DNA of 21,013 nucleotides from JACOND01 sp051011135 (GCA_051011135.1 JBPCUO010000022.1:1-21013); one strand, 5' to 3'; positions 1 through 8,369 are shown, counted from the stretch's first letter. Notes: generated by a model from the letters alone, not told the origin. Numbers and translations: made by a program.

Positions 1-1
1 G

Positions 2-445
2 CATAAGAGCACCCTCCACTCAGCCTGCCCTCCTTGTTCTTTTTATCTCCATTACGATTATAAGTTTGAAAAAAACAATCTTATTAAATCCGATGTTCTG
101 GTTAAGTGCGGAGATTTAAAAATTACTAAATTAATGGGTAAAGATAATTTTACAGCTCAATTTAAACTTATCAACAATTGGACTTGTGAAAATAAAGAAA
201 GCTTATCGCAGCCCATTCTTGTTAATAAACCAAAATTACAAAAGCCCAATCTTCCCAATAAAAAATCTTTACAACAAGCGAATCTTCCCAATAAAAAACC
301 TCTCTTAAAAAAAACTAATCCTTTAAATCAACCACTGACTTTTAAACAACCCAATTCTTTAAAAAAACTTCGTTCTTTAAATCACGGGCCTTTTTTTAAA
401 AAACCTAATTCTCAACGCCAGGATTTTGACCAGATTATTCCTTAA
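2..445 (+). CDS. Partial unknown protein, Lys/Pro/Asn-rich C-terminal tail (5' end outside window)
   Basis: I do not recognise this protein. The frame is open from base 2 to the TAA at 443-445, so the gene enters from the left edge. The ATG at 134 is probably internal: the nearest purine-rich site (GGAG at 110-113) is about 20 bases upstream of it, too far for a ribosome binding site, and the 44 upstream codons contain no stop. The visible N-terminal part carries four cysteines (a CPPC motif near residues 9-12, then single Cys in VKCGD and NWTCEN), which could form disulfides or bind metal. From about residue 70 the sequence becomes low-complexity and strongly basic, with repeated PNLPNKK and LKK(L/T) units. 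It is convergent with the merR-type gene, 31 bp apart. Function unknown; an exported or surface protein is only a guess. Confidence 0.55.
   Translation, partial: HKSTLHSACPPCSFYLHYDYKFEKNNLIKSDVLVKCGDLKITKLMGKDNFTAQFKLINNWTCENKESLSQPILVNKPKLQKPNLPNKKSLQQANLPNKKPLLKKTNPLNQPLTFKQPNSLKKLRSLNHGPFFKKPNSQRQDFDQIIP
248..298 (+). repeat. 33-bp-period internal coding repeat
   Basis: An exact 18-bp sequence (AATCTTCCCAATAAAAAA) occurs at 248-265 and again at 281-298, giving an 11-codon period. It encodes the duplicated NLPNKK(S/P)L units in the basic tail of the partial protein. Confidence 0.8.
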
Positions 446-476
446 AAAATTTCTGATATAAAAAGAGAACTGGTAT

Positions 477-878
477 TTAAAGAGATTCTTGGTGATCGAT
501 TTGAGATCTTAAAACTGAAATTTCATCCAAAAGACTTTTTAATTCTTTTTTGACAACACGAGGTTGAGGTTTATCTTTTTTATATTGATTATAAAACTGA
601 TATAAATATTTACGAACTCCTTGGATTTTAAAATTCTCTTCATAAAGTAAAATTTTAATTAAAAGTAAAATTTCAATATCTTTTTTAAAATAAAGTCTTC
701 GATTATTAGAGAATTTTTTAGGTCTTAAAAGAGTGAACTCCTCTTCCCAATATCTTAAAACATGAGGCTCTAAACCTAGAAAATCAGAAACTTCTCCAAT
801 TTTAAAATTCAACTTATCGGGAAGGGTGCTGACCTCAGATCTAATATCTTCAAAAATGCAAGAATCCGTTAATAACAT
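477..878 (-). CDS. MerR-family transcriptional regulator
   Basis: 133-residue DNA-binding regulator. After a short leader, residues 26-92 form a MerR winged helix-turn-helix: FKIGEVSDFLGLEPHVLRYW followed by the wing (RPKKFSNNRRLYFKKDIEIL) and the helix ending EENFKIQGVRKYL. The C-terminus (about 105-133) is a short amphipathic stretch suited to dimerisation, with no cysteine cluster or large ligand domain, so a metal- or drug-sensing role is not indicated. The ATG lies 1 bp after the stop of the IHF-like gene, so the two are probably co-transcribed and translationally coupled; the nearest SD-like AAAGG lies inside the upstream gene. A MerR-type gene of this size directly downstream of pheST-ihfA is a recurrent arrangement in Proteobacteria, but its target there is not known to me. 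Confidence 0.85.
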   Translation of the reverse strand: MLLTDSCIFEDIRSEVSTLPDKLNFKIGEVSDFLGLEPHVLRYWEEEFTLLRPKKFSNNRRLYFKKDIEILLLIKILLYEENFKIQGVRKYLYQFYNQYKKDKPQPRVVKKELKSLLDEISVLRSQIDHQESL

Positions 879-879
879 A

Positions 880-1173
880 TTACTTTTGAAACACCTTTCT
901 TAAAGATTTACTAGAATGAAATTTTAAAACTCTACGAGCACTAATCATAAGAGGTTTTCCTGTTTGAGGGTCTCGCCCCTTTCTGGCTTTTTTATCTTTT
1001 AAAACAAAATTTCCAAAACCATAAATTTTCACACCTTGCCCTGAATTCCATTTGTTTTTAATGATGGTTAATACCTCTTCCACTAAATCTTCACTAAATT
1101 TTTTAGTGTAACCAATTTTATTATACACCAATTCCGAAAGATCCATTTTTGTAACAATTGATTTTTTAGGCAT
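880..1173 (-). CDS. ihfA: Integration host factor alpha-like (HU/IHF family) DNA-bending protein
   Basis: 97-residue nucleoid protein of the HU/IHF family, which binds DNA as a dimer and bends it sharply. The family signature is clear: helices 1-45, the beta-arm start GVKIYGFGNFVLKDKKARKG, and the arm tip RDPQTGKPLMISARRVLKF, where the Pro is the residue that intercalates into DNA. The ISARRV stretch and the position next to pheT favour IHF-alpha over HU, though a homodimeric HU-like protein cannot be excluded; no ihfB is in the window. Start ATG at 1173 has a good SD (AAGGA, about 5 bases before ATG). It is separated from pheT by 145 bp, which is more than in the tight clusters of enteric bacteria and probably contains its own promoter. 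A 10-bp inverted repeat lies just upstream of the SD. Confidence 0.88.
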   Translation of the reverse strand: MPKKSIVTKMDLSELVYNKIGYTKKFSEDLVEEVLTIIKNKWNSGQGVKIYGFGNFVLKDKKARKGRDPQTGKPLMISARRVLKFHSSKSLRKVFQK

Positions 1174-1189
1174 AAATTCCTTTATATTT

Positions 1190-1223
1190 TTTAACTTAAA
1201 AACATCTACCTTATTAAGTTAAA
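1190..1223 (-). promoter_or_regulatory. 10-bp inverted repeat in ihfA leader
   Basis: TTTAACTTAA at 1190-1199 is matched exactly by its reverse complement TTAAGTTAAA at 1214-1223, with 14 bp between. In the minus-strand transcript the dyad ends about 12 nt before the AAGGA ribosome binding site of the IHF-like gene. It could be an operator or a weak RNA hairpin; all pairs are A-T except one C-G, so the RNA stem would be weak. Confidence 0.4.
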
Positions 1224-1318
1224 CCAATTTAAAGTTTAAAAAAATAATAGGATGAGTTTTGTAGGACTAAAGTTTTGAAAACAAAGCTTTCTTAAGCTTA
1301 AAATCTAAAAAACCTTAT

Positions 1319-3727
1319 CTATTTGAGATGAATATCAAATTTTTTAGAAATATGCTCTATCACTTTATTTTGAAAATCTTGAAGGTCTTGGTCCGTCCAA
1401 GCTTGTTTTAAAGGAGTGAGATACAAACGAAAAGACACCGATCGATTCTTATCTTTTTCATAAAGATCAAAGACTTCCACTTTTTCACAAGAAGAACCCA
1501 GAACTTTTTTAATTTCTTTTTGAACGGCCATCACTGCTTGATCCGATGGAATAACAAAGCTCAGATCTTTTTCTAAAGTTGAAAAAGAAGAAATATTTTG
1601 AACTTTAAACTTGTTTTTAGAAGTGGCTAAAACCTCCTCTAAATCCAATTCCGCCAAGGCAACATCCACTGGAATTTTATATTTAGATTGTAAAAAGGGA
1701 TGAAGAGTTCCTATATAACCTACCGTTTTATTTTGTAATTGTAAAAGTAGCGTTTGCTCAGGATGTAAAAAAGAAACTTTGGGAGAAACTTGTTTCCATC
1801 GAACCCCTTGGTAGTTAAGGCGATTTAATAGATTTTCTAAAACAGATTTTAAATAAAAAACATTGGGAATTTTTTCACGATTCCATAAATGAGTGTGATG
1901 ACCCCATTTTGCTAAAGCCCAATGATTGCTTTGTTGATATTGATTTTTATCTTTATGAAAAACAGGAGCGATTTCAAAAATTTGTCCCCATTTATTTCCA
2001 TGTCTAAAATTACGATCTATGGTTTTAAACATATCAGGACTTAAAAAGTTTTTCATCAAAGACAAATGCTGGCTGATAGGATTTTTTATTAAAAAAGCTT
2101 CTCTTGGTTTTAAACCAATCGATGCTAATTCCTCTTTGTCTTTTAAAAATTCTTTATAAAGATCAGGATCTGAAAAACTATAATGAATCACCTCAGAACA
2201 TCCTTCGTTTCTTGCAAGATTCTGTAATTTTTGAATCTGTGAAAATTCTATATTGGTTTCTTCTTTTAAAATTTTTTGAGGCAAGCTTTCAGGAATGAGA
2301 TCATAACCTTCGAGACGAGCCAATTCCTCTATAAGATCTTCTTTAATAGATAAATCACTTCGAAAAGAAGGTGGTTTTAAAGTGAGAGCAGCTTTTTCGG
2401 ATTTAAGAATGTCGCACTTTAACGCCCGCATCCACTTTACAAATTGAGAAAAATTCACTTTGTAACCTAGGCGAGTTTCTAAATCTTCTAAAGTGATAGA
2501 AATCGTTTGAGACTCTAAAGGTTTGGGATAAAAATCATAACAATCGTGACTAATCTCGCCTCCTGCCACTTCTTGTATCAAAGCACTTGCAAAATCCAGA
2601 TTATCTTTTACGCAATCAGGATCTATTCCTCTAGAAAATCGATAAGAAGCGTCAGTTTGGAGACCAAAATAACGAGAAGTCCTTCGAACCGTTTCCGGCC
2701 TGAAGTAAGCAGATTCTAAAAAAACATTTTTTGTCTCTAAGGAAATCCCTGAATCTTTTCCTCCTATAATCCCTGCTAAACCTAAAACACGATTGTTATC
2801 TCTTATTGTGAGTTCCTTTCCTGTTAAAGTCAGAGTTTGATCATCTAAACTTAAAAACTTTTCTCCTTTAACGGATTGAGCGACTGTTAGAGATTGAATT
2901 TTATCGGCATCAAAAGCATGAAGAGGTTGTCCACGATCCCATAAAACATAATTGGTAATATCGACAACATTATTAATCGATTTTAAACCTATGGATTTAA
3001 GCCGATCCTTCAACCACTTAGGAGATTCTCCAATGCTTACTCCTTCAATATAACGACCCGTATAGCGAGGACAAAGATCCCCATCAGAAACATGAACTTT
3101 TAACTTTTTTTTGGAAAGAAGCTTGCTGTTTGTTTTTAATTTTTTAATAGGCTTTACAAAAGGTCGATCTAATAAAGAGCTGATTTCTCGAGCAAGGCCT
3201 AAATGACTTAAACAGTCCGAGCGATTAGGTGTTATGTCCATATCTAAAAGAATAGAATTGTAATTAAAGTATTTTGCAAAATCTAATCCCACAGGAGCTT
3301 CTTTAGGTAAAATAAATATCCCTTCCTCTGATTCGGCTTTTAAACCCAGCTCTGATAAAGAAGCGAGCATTCCTTGGCTTTCTTCACCGCGAATACGAGC
3401 TTTTTTAATTACAAAATTCCCTGGTAAAGTCGCTCCCTCAAGAGCTAAAACAACTTTATCTCCTGCTTGATGATTTTTAGCTCCACAAACAATAGGATAC
3501 TCTTTGGATCCTGTAGATACTTTACAAAGAGTTAAACGATCTGAGTTAGGATGTTTTTCAAGAGTTTTAATTTCTGCTACAACAACATTTTTAAAAGCTT
3601 GAGATAAATCCTCTATGGATTCCACCTCTAAACCAGAGCGAGTTAAAGTGTCCGATAATTTTTGAGGATCCGATAAAAAATCTTTTACCTTTACAAAATC
3701 GCCCAACCATTCTAAAGAAAATTTCAT
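1319..3727 (-). CDS. pheT: Phenylalanyl-tRNA synthetase beta subunit
   Basis: 802 residues, normal for bacterial PheT (E. coli 795). With PheS it forms the alpha2-beta2 enzyme that charges tRNA-Phe in the cytoplasm; the beta chain carries tRNA-binding and editing functions. Domains visible in order: N-terminal segment EWLGDFVKV; EMAP-like tRNA-binding domain about 40-150 (HPNSDRLTLCKVSTG, GMLASLSELGL); B3/B4 editing region about 210-390 (NNVVDITNYVLWDRGQPLHAF, GLAGIIGG); B5 domain about 405-480; catalytic-like core to about 690; C-terminal ferredoxin-fold anticodon-binding domain about 705-802 (STLEKDLSFVIP, VSFRLYLTP). The ATG is 8 bp after the pheS stop, so the two are one operon. The gene ends with TAG, followed by a weak hairpin (AAGCTT, 4-base loop, AAGCTT) and a short T-rich run that could be a partial terminator before the IHF gene. 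No odd truncation. Confidence 0.97.
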   Translation of the reverse strand: MKFSLEWLGDFVKVKDFLSDPQKLSDTLTRSGLEVESIEDLSQAFKNVVVAEIKTLEKHPNSDRLTLCKVSTGSKEYPIVCGAKNHQAGDKVVLALEGATLPGNFVIKKARIRGEESQGMLASLSELGLKAESEEGIFILPKEAPVGLDFAKYFNYNSILLDMDITPNRSDCLSHLGLAREISSLLDRPFVKPIKKLKTNSKLLSKKKLKVHVSDGDLCPRYTGRYIEGVSIGESPKWLKDRLKSIGLKSINNVVDITNYVLWDRGQPLHAFDADKIQSLTVAQSVKGEKFLSLDDQTLTLTGKELTIRDNNRVLGLAGIIGGKDSGISLETKNVFLESAYFRPETVRRTSRYFGLQTDASYRFSRGIDPDCVKDNLDFASALIQEVAGGEISHDCYDFYPKPLESQTISITLEDLETRLGYKVNFSQFVKWMRALKCDILKSEKAALTLKPPSFRSDLSIKEDLIEELARLEGYDLIPESLPQKILKEETNIEFSQIQKLQNLARNEGCSEVIHYSFSDPDLYKEFLKDKEELASIGLKPREAFLIKNPISQHLSLMKNFLSPDMFKTIDRNFRHGNKWGQIFEIAPVFHKDKNQYQQSNHWALAKWGHHTHLWNREKIPNVFYLKSVLENLLNRLNYQGVRWKQVSPKVSFLHPEQTLLLQLQNKTVGYIGTLHPFLQSKYKIPVDVALAELDLEEVLATSKNKFKVQNISSFSTLEKDLSFVIPSDQAVMAVQKEIKKVLGSSCEKVEVFDLYEKDKNRSVSFRLYLTPLKQAWTDQDLQDFQNKVIEHISKKFDIHLK

Positions 3728-3735
3728 AATAAAAC

Positions 3736-4755
3736 CTATAAACCTTCAAACTGTTTTAAAAATCTCATATCGTTTTCAAAAAATAAACGAATATCAGGAA
3801 TGCCATATAAAATAATAGCAATTCTCTCCACTCCTAAACCAAAAGCAAAACCTTGCCATGAGCCTTGAGTTGTTTTCTCAAAAACTTTAGGATGCACTAA
3901 TCCGCAACCTCCGATTTCAATCCAACCTGATTTTTTACAAATAGAACAACCCTTCTTTTTACAAAAAGGACAAGACACATCATACTCTGCAGAAGGTTCT
4001 GTAAAAGGAAAATAACTCGGTCGAAATCGAACTTCAACTCCTGAACCAAAAAGCTCTTTTAAAAAATAAGAAAGAGTTCCTTTTAAATCTGCAAAAGAAA
4101 CTTTGGTATCCACAAACAAACCTTCCACTTGATGAAACATAGGAGAGTGAGAAATATCACTATCACAACGAAAAACAGATCCTGGAGCTAGAATAGCTAA
4201 AGGCGGTTTTGATTTTTCTAAAACTCGAATCTGAACAGGACTCGTATGTGTTCTTAAAACGCGTTCATCATCCAAATAAAAAGTATCTTGCAAATCTCGA
4301 CTAGGATGAAAGGGAGGAATGTTTAAAGCTTCAAAATTATACCAGTCCGATTCAATAAAAGGTCCTGTTTGGGTGCTATAACCTAAGGGTTTAAATATCT
4401 CTAAAATCTTTTGAATCATTAAAGAACAAGGATGAAGAGTTCCTCTTGAGAGAGGAGGGCCTGGGAGACTTAAATCCAGCTTTTCTTTTTGAATTTTTTC
4501 AGACAATTCTGCCTCGGATAATTCCTCTTGTTTTTTAAGATAAATCTCTTCTAGTTCAGATCTTAATTGATTCAAAAATTGTCCCCATTGAGGACGCTCT
4601 TCAGCAGAAACATTTTTTAAATCTTTCATTAAGAGTGCAAATTCACCCTTTTTCCCAAGATAAAAAACCTTTTTATCATAAAGAGTTTTTCTATCCTTAG
4701 CAGATAAAAAATTCTCTTTGGCTTGTTTAAAAATAGATTGAGCTTTTTCTTTCAT
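3736..4755 (-). CDS. pheS: Phenylalanyl-tRNA synthetase alpha subunit
   Basis: 339-residue catalytic subunit, class II aminoacyl-tRNA synthetase, making Phe-AMP and Phe-tRNA. N-terminal coiled coil about 1-90, then the catalytic domain: motif 1 region GYSTQTGPFIESDWYNFEAL, motif 2 with LRTHTSPVQIR and the FRCDSDISHSPMFHQVEG stretch, and motif 3 GLGVERIAIILYGIPDIRLF near residues 307-325. Residues 262-273 contain C-x2-C-x4-C-x2-C (CPFCKKKGCSIC) followed by GGCGLVHP, a small zinc-knuckle-like insert known in many bacterial PheS proteins but absent from E. coli PheS. The ATG is preceded by AGGG about 7 bases upstream. infC, rpmI and rplT, often just upstream, are absent; instead a divergent outer-membrane protein gene follows. 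The leader contains a long imperfect inverted repeat. Confidence 0.97.
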   Translation of the reverse strand: MKEKAQSIFKQAKENFLSAKDRKTLYDKKVFYLGKKGEFALLMKDLKNVSAEERPQWGQFLNQLRSELEEIYLKKQEELSEAELSEKIQKEKLDLSLPGPPLSRGTLHPCSLMIQKILEIFKPLGYSTQTGPFIESDWYNFEALNIPPFHPSRDLQDTFYLDDERVLRTHTSPVQIRVLEKSKPPLAILAPGSVFRCDSDISHSPMFHQVEGLFVDTKVSFADLKGTLSYFLKELFGSGVEVRFRPSYFPFTEPSAEYDVSCPFCKKKGCSICKKSGWIEIGGCGLVHPKVFEKTTQGSWQGFAFGLGVERIAIILYGIPDIRLFFENDMRFLKQFEGL

Positions 4756-4767
4756 TTTATCCCTATG

Positions 4768-4819
4768 ATCTCAATGTAATAGATAAAACAAGAAGTTCAA
4801 GCCTTGATTGCATTGAGAT
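4768..4819 (-). promoter_or_regulatory. 13-bp imperfect inverted repeat in pheS leader
   Basis: ATCTCAATGTAAT at 4768-4780 and ATTGCATTGAGAT at 4807-4819 are reverse complements at 12 of 13 positions, separated by 26 bp. On the minus strand the right-hand arm ends 3 nt before the AGGG ribosome binding site of pheS. It may be a regulatory RNA hairpin or an operator. I see no Phe-rich leader peptide of the enterobacterial pheM kind and no T-box features. Confidence 0.45.
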
Positions 4820-4893
4820 AAAATCTTTTTCAAGACCTTAGTCATAGGATCTTTTAAAAAAAACAGACATCCCAATTTATTAACCCAGAATAT

Positions 4894-4921
4894 TAAAATC
4901 TCTTAAGGATTAAACCGATAA
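4894..4921 (+). promoter_or_regulatory. Candidate sigma-28 (FliA-type) promoter
   Basis: TAAA at 4894-4897 and ACCGATAA at 4914-4921, 16 bp apart, resemble the sigma-28 consensus TAAA-N15-GCCGATAA. Transcription would begin near 4928, a few bases before ATG 4933. The subtilisin gene at 15041 has the same motif with the ideal 15-bp spacing. Confidence 0.45.
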
Positions 4922-4932
4922 ATCCTCTAGAA

Positions 4933-6150
4933 ATGGAAAGATTTATGCATGTTTTATTAATATCCTCCTTGCTGTTACTGCCTTTTTTTGCACAAAGTGT
5001 AGTGATTCTTAAAACTCAAGATCACCAAGCTTTGATTCATCTGGAAGGATTAAGAACTCGATCGGGATCTTATTTTGAAGCTTTAGATCTTTACGGGAAA
5101 CCAAGAGGTCTTGTTCAAATTCGTCAAGTCGGACAGAAAAAAGCTATTGCCGTTTTAAGACTTGGGCAAATGAAACCCAAATGGTCTTTAGAGCCTAAAA
5201 GTAGAAAATGGGCTATTTATCAAATTAGAAAACATCAAGTTGCTTTTTTACAAAAACAACAAAAAACAAGAAGACGATCTGGAAGACAAATCGCTTCTTA
5301 TGATCAACAAAGAAATAACCAAAGACAAACCCGAAGGCGACCAGCTTCTTCTTATGATAACCAAAGAAACCACAGACAAGCCCAAAGGCAAAGTGCTTCT
5401 TCTTATGAGGATCTAAGAAATCAAAGACAAGCCCGAAGGCAAAGCACTTCTTCTTATCATCAGCAAAGAAGACCCAGCAGGTCTCAAAGACAAATGGCTT
5501 CTTCTGATAGAAACCAAGGAGAAACTCTCATTAATGATAGTGAATTTAATTTTCATGATGAAAGCGAGTATCTTTCTAAAGACGCTTCTTACAATCCCAA
5601 AAAAAAACTTAGCAAAAATTCATTAGAAGTTATGATTGGTCTCAAGCCATCAGGGTATTTAAATTTTATGACTATCAACCCCTCTAGAAATGATTCTATT
5701 TCTCTTATGGGATTTGGTTTTGGATCACAGTTTTTTATGGAAGCCATGGTCAATAAATATCTTTCCGCAGGAGCTCATATCGGTTTTAAAAGATTTTCAG
5801 CTCAATCTCAAAATGCTTGTGGAAATTCAGACAACTCTTGTTCTTTAAAAATTAACTACATCTATCTCGGTGCTGATTTAAAAGGACATCTTGTGAATCA
5901 AGATAATATGAAATTATCGATGGGATTAACGGGAGATATTCTCTACCCTATTCAATATATTAATAGAGCCGGTATCTCTAACAACAGTTTTGGATTTCAT
6001 GGAACACTAGGTTTTAACCTCGGTGCTGATTTTTATATTGGAAACTTTGCCCTTCCTATTGGCTTAGATATTAATTTGGTCCTGCCACCAACAGCCACAA
6101 CTTTTATTGGAAGTAGTGGATTTTCTATGGGCTTTGGTTACCGATTCTAA
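4933..6150 (+). CDS. Secreted protein with Arg/Gln-rich repeats and C-terminal outer-membrane beta-barrel
   Basis: 405 residues; I do not recognise a named family. Visible parts: a signal peptide (MHVLLISSLLLLPFFAQS, cleavage near residue 22); a compact N-terminal domain about 23-105 rich in beta strands; a strongly basic Arg/Gln/Ser repeat region about 110-195 made of 17-residue units containing ASSYxxxRNxRQAxR; an acidic linker 200-215; and about 232-405 a set of alternating hydrophobic strands (LEVMIGLKPSGYLNFM, FGFGSQFFMEAM, YLSAGAHIGFKRFS, YLGADLKG, LGFNLGADFYIG) ending GFGYRF, the C-terminal Phe typical of outer-membrane barrels. Cys296 and Cys303 could form a loop disulfide. Start: ATG 4933 has no spaced SD, while ATG 4945 (residue 5) follows GGAAAG by 4 bases, so the true start may be 4945. 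The repeat region may bind peptidoglycan, nucleic acid or LPS; that is speculation. Confidence 0.75.
   Translation: MERFMHVLLISSLLLLPFFAQSVVILKTQDHQALIHLEGLRTRSGSYFEALDLYGKPRGLVQIRQVGQKKAIAVLRLGQMKPKWSLEPKSRKWAIYQIRKHQVAFLQKQQKTRRRSGRQIASYDQQRNNQRQTRRRPASSYDNQRNHRQAQRQSASSYEDLRNQRQARRQSTSSYHQQRRPSRSQRQMASSDRNQGETLINDSEFNFHDESEYLSKDASYNPKKKLSKNSLEVMIGLKPSGYLNFMTINPSRNDSISLMGFGFGSQFFMEAMVNKYLSAGAHIGFKRFSAQSQNACGNSDNSCSLKINYIYLGADLKGHLVNQDNMKLSMGLTGDILYPIQYINRAGISNNSFGFHGTLGFNLGADFYIGNFALPIGLDINLVLPPTATTFIGSSGFSMGFGYRF
5260..5517 (+). repeat. 51-bp (17-codon) tandem coding repeats
   Basis: The repeat region encodes successive 17-residue units, for example RPASSYDNQRNHRQAQR, QSASSYEDLRNQRQARR and QSTSSYHQQRRPSRSQR, with degenerate copies on each side. 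The DNA copies share GCTTCTTCTTATGA-like starts. Such arrays can change copy number by slippage, altering the length of the basic spacer between the N-terminal domain and the barrel. Confidence 0.8.
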
Positions 6151-8369
6151 TTTAAATCCATATTTATTTTTCGAGAAACACTCATAACGCTATCAACTTT
6201 ATGTAATCGATCTATTAACTTTTGAAGCTGTTCAGTATTTTTGACTCTTGTTTTAAAAACTAAAAAAACTTTAAAGTCCGCTTCTCTGACAATATCAACA
6301 TCTATAATGTTTAAATCAAAAGAATTAAAAACTTCCCCTAATTTAGAAAGAATACCTGTTTTATCATGGCAGACCACTTGAAGATCTAAAGTAAATTCAT
6401 TTTGAGAATTGTTATCGGCCCAATCCACTTCTACAAATCGTTCAGGAGCTACACTTGAAAGTTGCCAACACAAAGAGCGATGAATCACAATCCCTTTTTT
6501 AGCGGTGATATAAGCTTTAACCGAATCCCCTAAAATAGGGTTACAACATTTTGCAAAGTTCACCAAAATATTACTTGTACCCTCAATAATAATAGGTGAA
6601 GTATTTGTTTTTTGTTTTTTCTTATTCGTTAAAAACGGAAGTTTAAATTTAGAAAGAGTTTCTTCTTCTGTGTGTCCTAAAGATTTTTGATATAAAAATT
6701 TATAAATCATCTCAAAAGACAATTTACCAACAGCCATTTTTATATAAGCATCTTCCATTCTACTAAAACCATAATACTTTAATAACTCATCATAGCGTTT
6801 GTGACTCGAAATCTCTGGCACAGACCATTTTTGGAGCTGTTTTTCCATCATTTTTCGACCAATTTCTATAGATATTTTTTGCTCTTCCAAGTTTAAATGA
6901 TTTTTTATTTTAGAGCGAGCTCGAGAAGTGACACAAATTTTTAACCAATCCTTAGAAGGTTGTTGTTTACGAGAAGTAATCACCTCTATGGTATCACCAC
7001 TTTTTAATTTGTATTTTAAGGGAACTTGAAAGCCATTGACTTTAGCTCCAATAATTTTGGAACCTATATCCGTATGAATAGAATATGCAAAATCAATAGG
7101 CGTCGCTCCTTTTGGAAATTCTTTAATATCTCCAGCAGGTGTAAAAACATAAATAGCGGATTCAAAAAGATCTAATTTAATACTTTCTAAAAAATCCGTT
7201 GGGTCTGAAGAATTTTGATGAAAAGAAACAAATTCTTGCAACCAATTAAAAGTATTGACTGTTTTTTTTGCTGGCTTTTCATCATTAGATTTATAAATCC
7301 AATGAGCCGCTATTCCTCTTTCAGACATCAGATGCATTTCATGAGTACGAATTTGCATTTCGATTTTTTGACCTTTAGGCCCCACAACCGTTGTATGAAG
7401 ACTTTGATAATTGTTGGATTTTGGCATTGCTATAAAATCTTTAAACCGACCAGGAACAGGTCTCCATAATGCATGCACCAATCCTAAAACTTCATAACAT
7501 TCGTGAATCTTTTCTACACAAACACGAAAAGCAACTAAATCATAAATATCTTCAAAGGAAAGATTGTCTTGAGACATTTTACGATGAATGGAATAAATAT
7601 TTTTATATCTTCCTTTCACTTCATACTTTTTAATTTTATGTCTATCTAAAGCATCCTCCAAAGTAACAAGAACTTCTTGAATGTATTTTTCTCTATCTTT
7701 ATTAATTTTAGACATCTTTTCTGATAAAACACTAAAAGTTTCAGGTCTCGAGTATTGAAAAGATAAATCCTCCATTTCTGATTTGATTTGATTCATACCT
7801 AAACGAGATGCCAAAGGTGTGTAAATTTCTAAAGTTTCTTTAGCGATGCGAGATTGTTTACTTGAGGGAACATGCTGAAGTGTTCTTAAATTATGAAGAC
7901 GATCTGCTAGTTTTATTAAAAGCACTCGAACATCCTTACCCATCGCCATAATCATTTTACGAATATTTTCACTTTGCCTTTCATGAGTGTTACGAAAATC
8001 TATTTTAGAAATTTTTGTAACTCCATCCACTAAAAAAGCGACCTTTTCTCCAAAGTCTTTTTGAATCTGATCTAAAGATATCTTGGTATCTTCAACAACA
8101 TCATGAAGCAAAGCTGTGATGACTGTTTCTTGATCCATGTGAAGATCTACTAGAATAGAAGCCACAGCAAGAGGATGAATAATATAAGGCTCTCCACTTT
8201 GGCGCTTTTGTCCTTGATGAGCTTCTTTAGAGCATTCGTAAGCTTTTAAAATTTGATGAGTGTCTACTTTAGAAGTATATTCTTGAATCTTTTTTATTAA
8301 CTGATCAATTTGAGAAATATTTTTATCTTTGCCTTTAGAAGTTATCTTTGAAAAAGGTGATTTAGACAC
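6147..8369 (-). CDS. Bifunctional (p)ppGpp synthetase/hydrolase, RelA/SpoT family
   Basis: 740-residue long RSH protein controlling the stringent response alarmone. Domains in order: HD hydrolase about 45-200 with intact H89-D90 and E93-D94 (LLHDVVEDT) and KLADRLHNLRTL; synthetase about 250-360 with R-F-K-D at 308-311 (the RxKD form found in bifunctional enzymes, not the ExDD form of synthetase-only RelA), YQSLHTTV and EMQIRT; TGS domain about 405-468; helical linker; zinc-finger/CC region with Cys608, Cys609, His630 and Cys634; ACT domain about 660-735. Both activities are predicted intact. The start is GTG (8367-8369), preceded by AAGG and GGGAG; no nearby ATG fits. It lies 60 bp after dnaK with a strong hairpin between, so heat-shock chaperones and alarmone control share a transcript or a partly terminated one. 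Its TAG overlaps the TAA of the convergent barrel protein gene. Confidence 0.95.
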   Translation of the reverse strand: MSKSPFSKITSKGKDKNISQIDQLIKKIQEYTSKVDTHQILKAYECSKEAHQGQKRQSGEPYIIHPLAVASILVDLHMDQETVITALLHDVVEDTKISLDQIQKDFGEKVAFLVDGVTKISKIDFRNTHERQSENIRKMIMAMGKDVRVLLIKLADRLHNLRTLQHVPSSKQSRIAKETLEIYTPLASRLGMNQIKSEMEDLSFQYSRPETFSVLSEKMSKINKDREKYIQEVLVTLEDALDRHKIKKYEVKGRYKNIYSIHRKMSQDNLSFEDIYDLVAFRVCVEKIHECYEVLGLVHALWRPVPGRFKDFIAMPKSNNYQSLHTTVVGPKGQKIEMQIRTHEMHLMSERGIAAHWIYKSNDEKPAKKTVNTFNWLQEFVSFHQNSSDPTDFLESIKLDLFESAIYVFTPAGDIKEFPKGATPIDFAYSIHTDIGSKIIGAKVNGFQVPLKYKLKSGDTIEVITSRKQQPSKDWLKICVTSRARSKIKNHLNLEEQKISIEIGRKMMEKQLQKWSVPEISSHKRYDELLKYYGFSRMEDAYIKMAVGKLSFEMIYKFLYQKSLGHTEEETLSKFKLPFLTNKKKQKTNTSPIIIEGTSNILVNFAKCCNPILGDSVKAYITAKKGIVIHRSLCWQLSSVAPERFVEVDWADNNSQNEFTLDLQVVCHDKTGILSKLGEVFNSFDLNIIDVDIVREADFKVFLVFKTRVKNTEQLQKLIDRLHKVDSVMSVSRKINMDLN

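Noticed and set aside
4756..4932. T-box or pheM-type attenuator upstream of pheS
   Set aside because: No T-box consensus bases and no short Phe-rich reading frame followed by a terminator were found.
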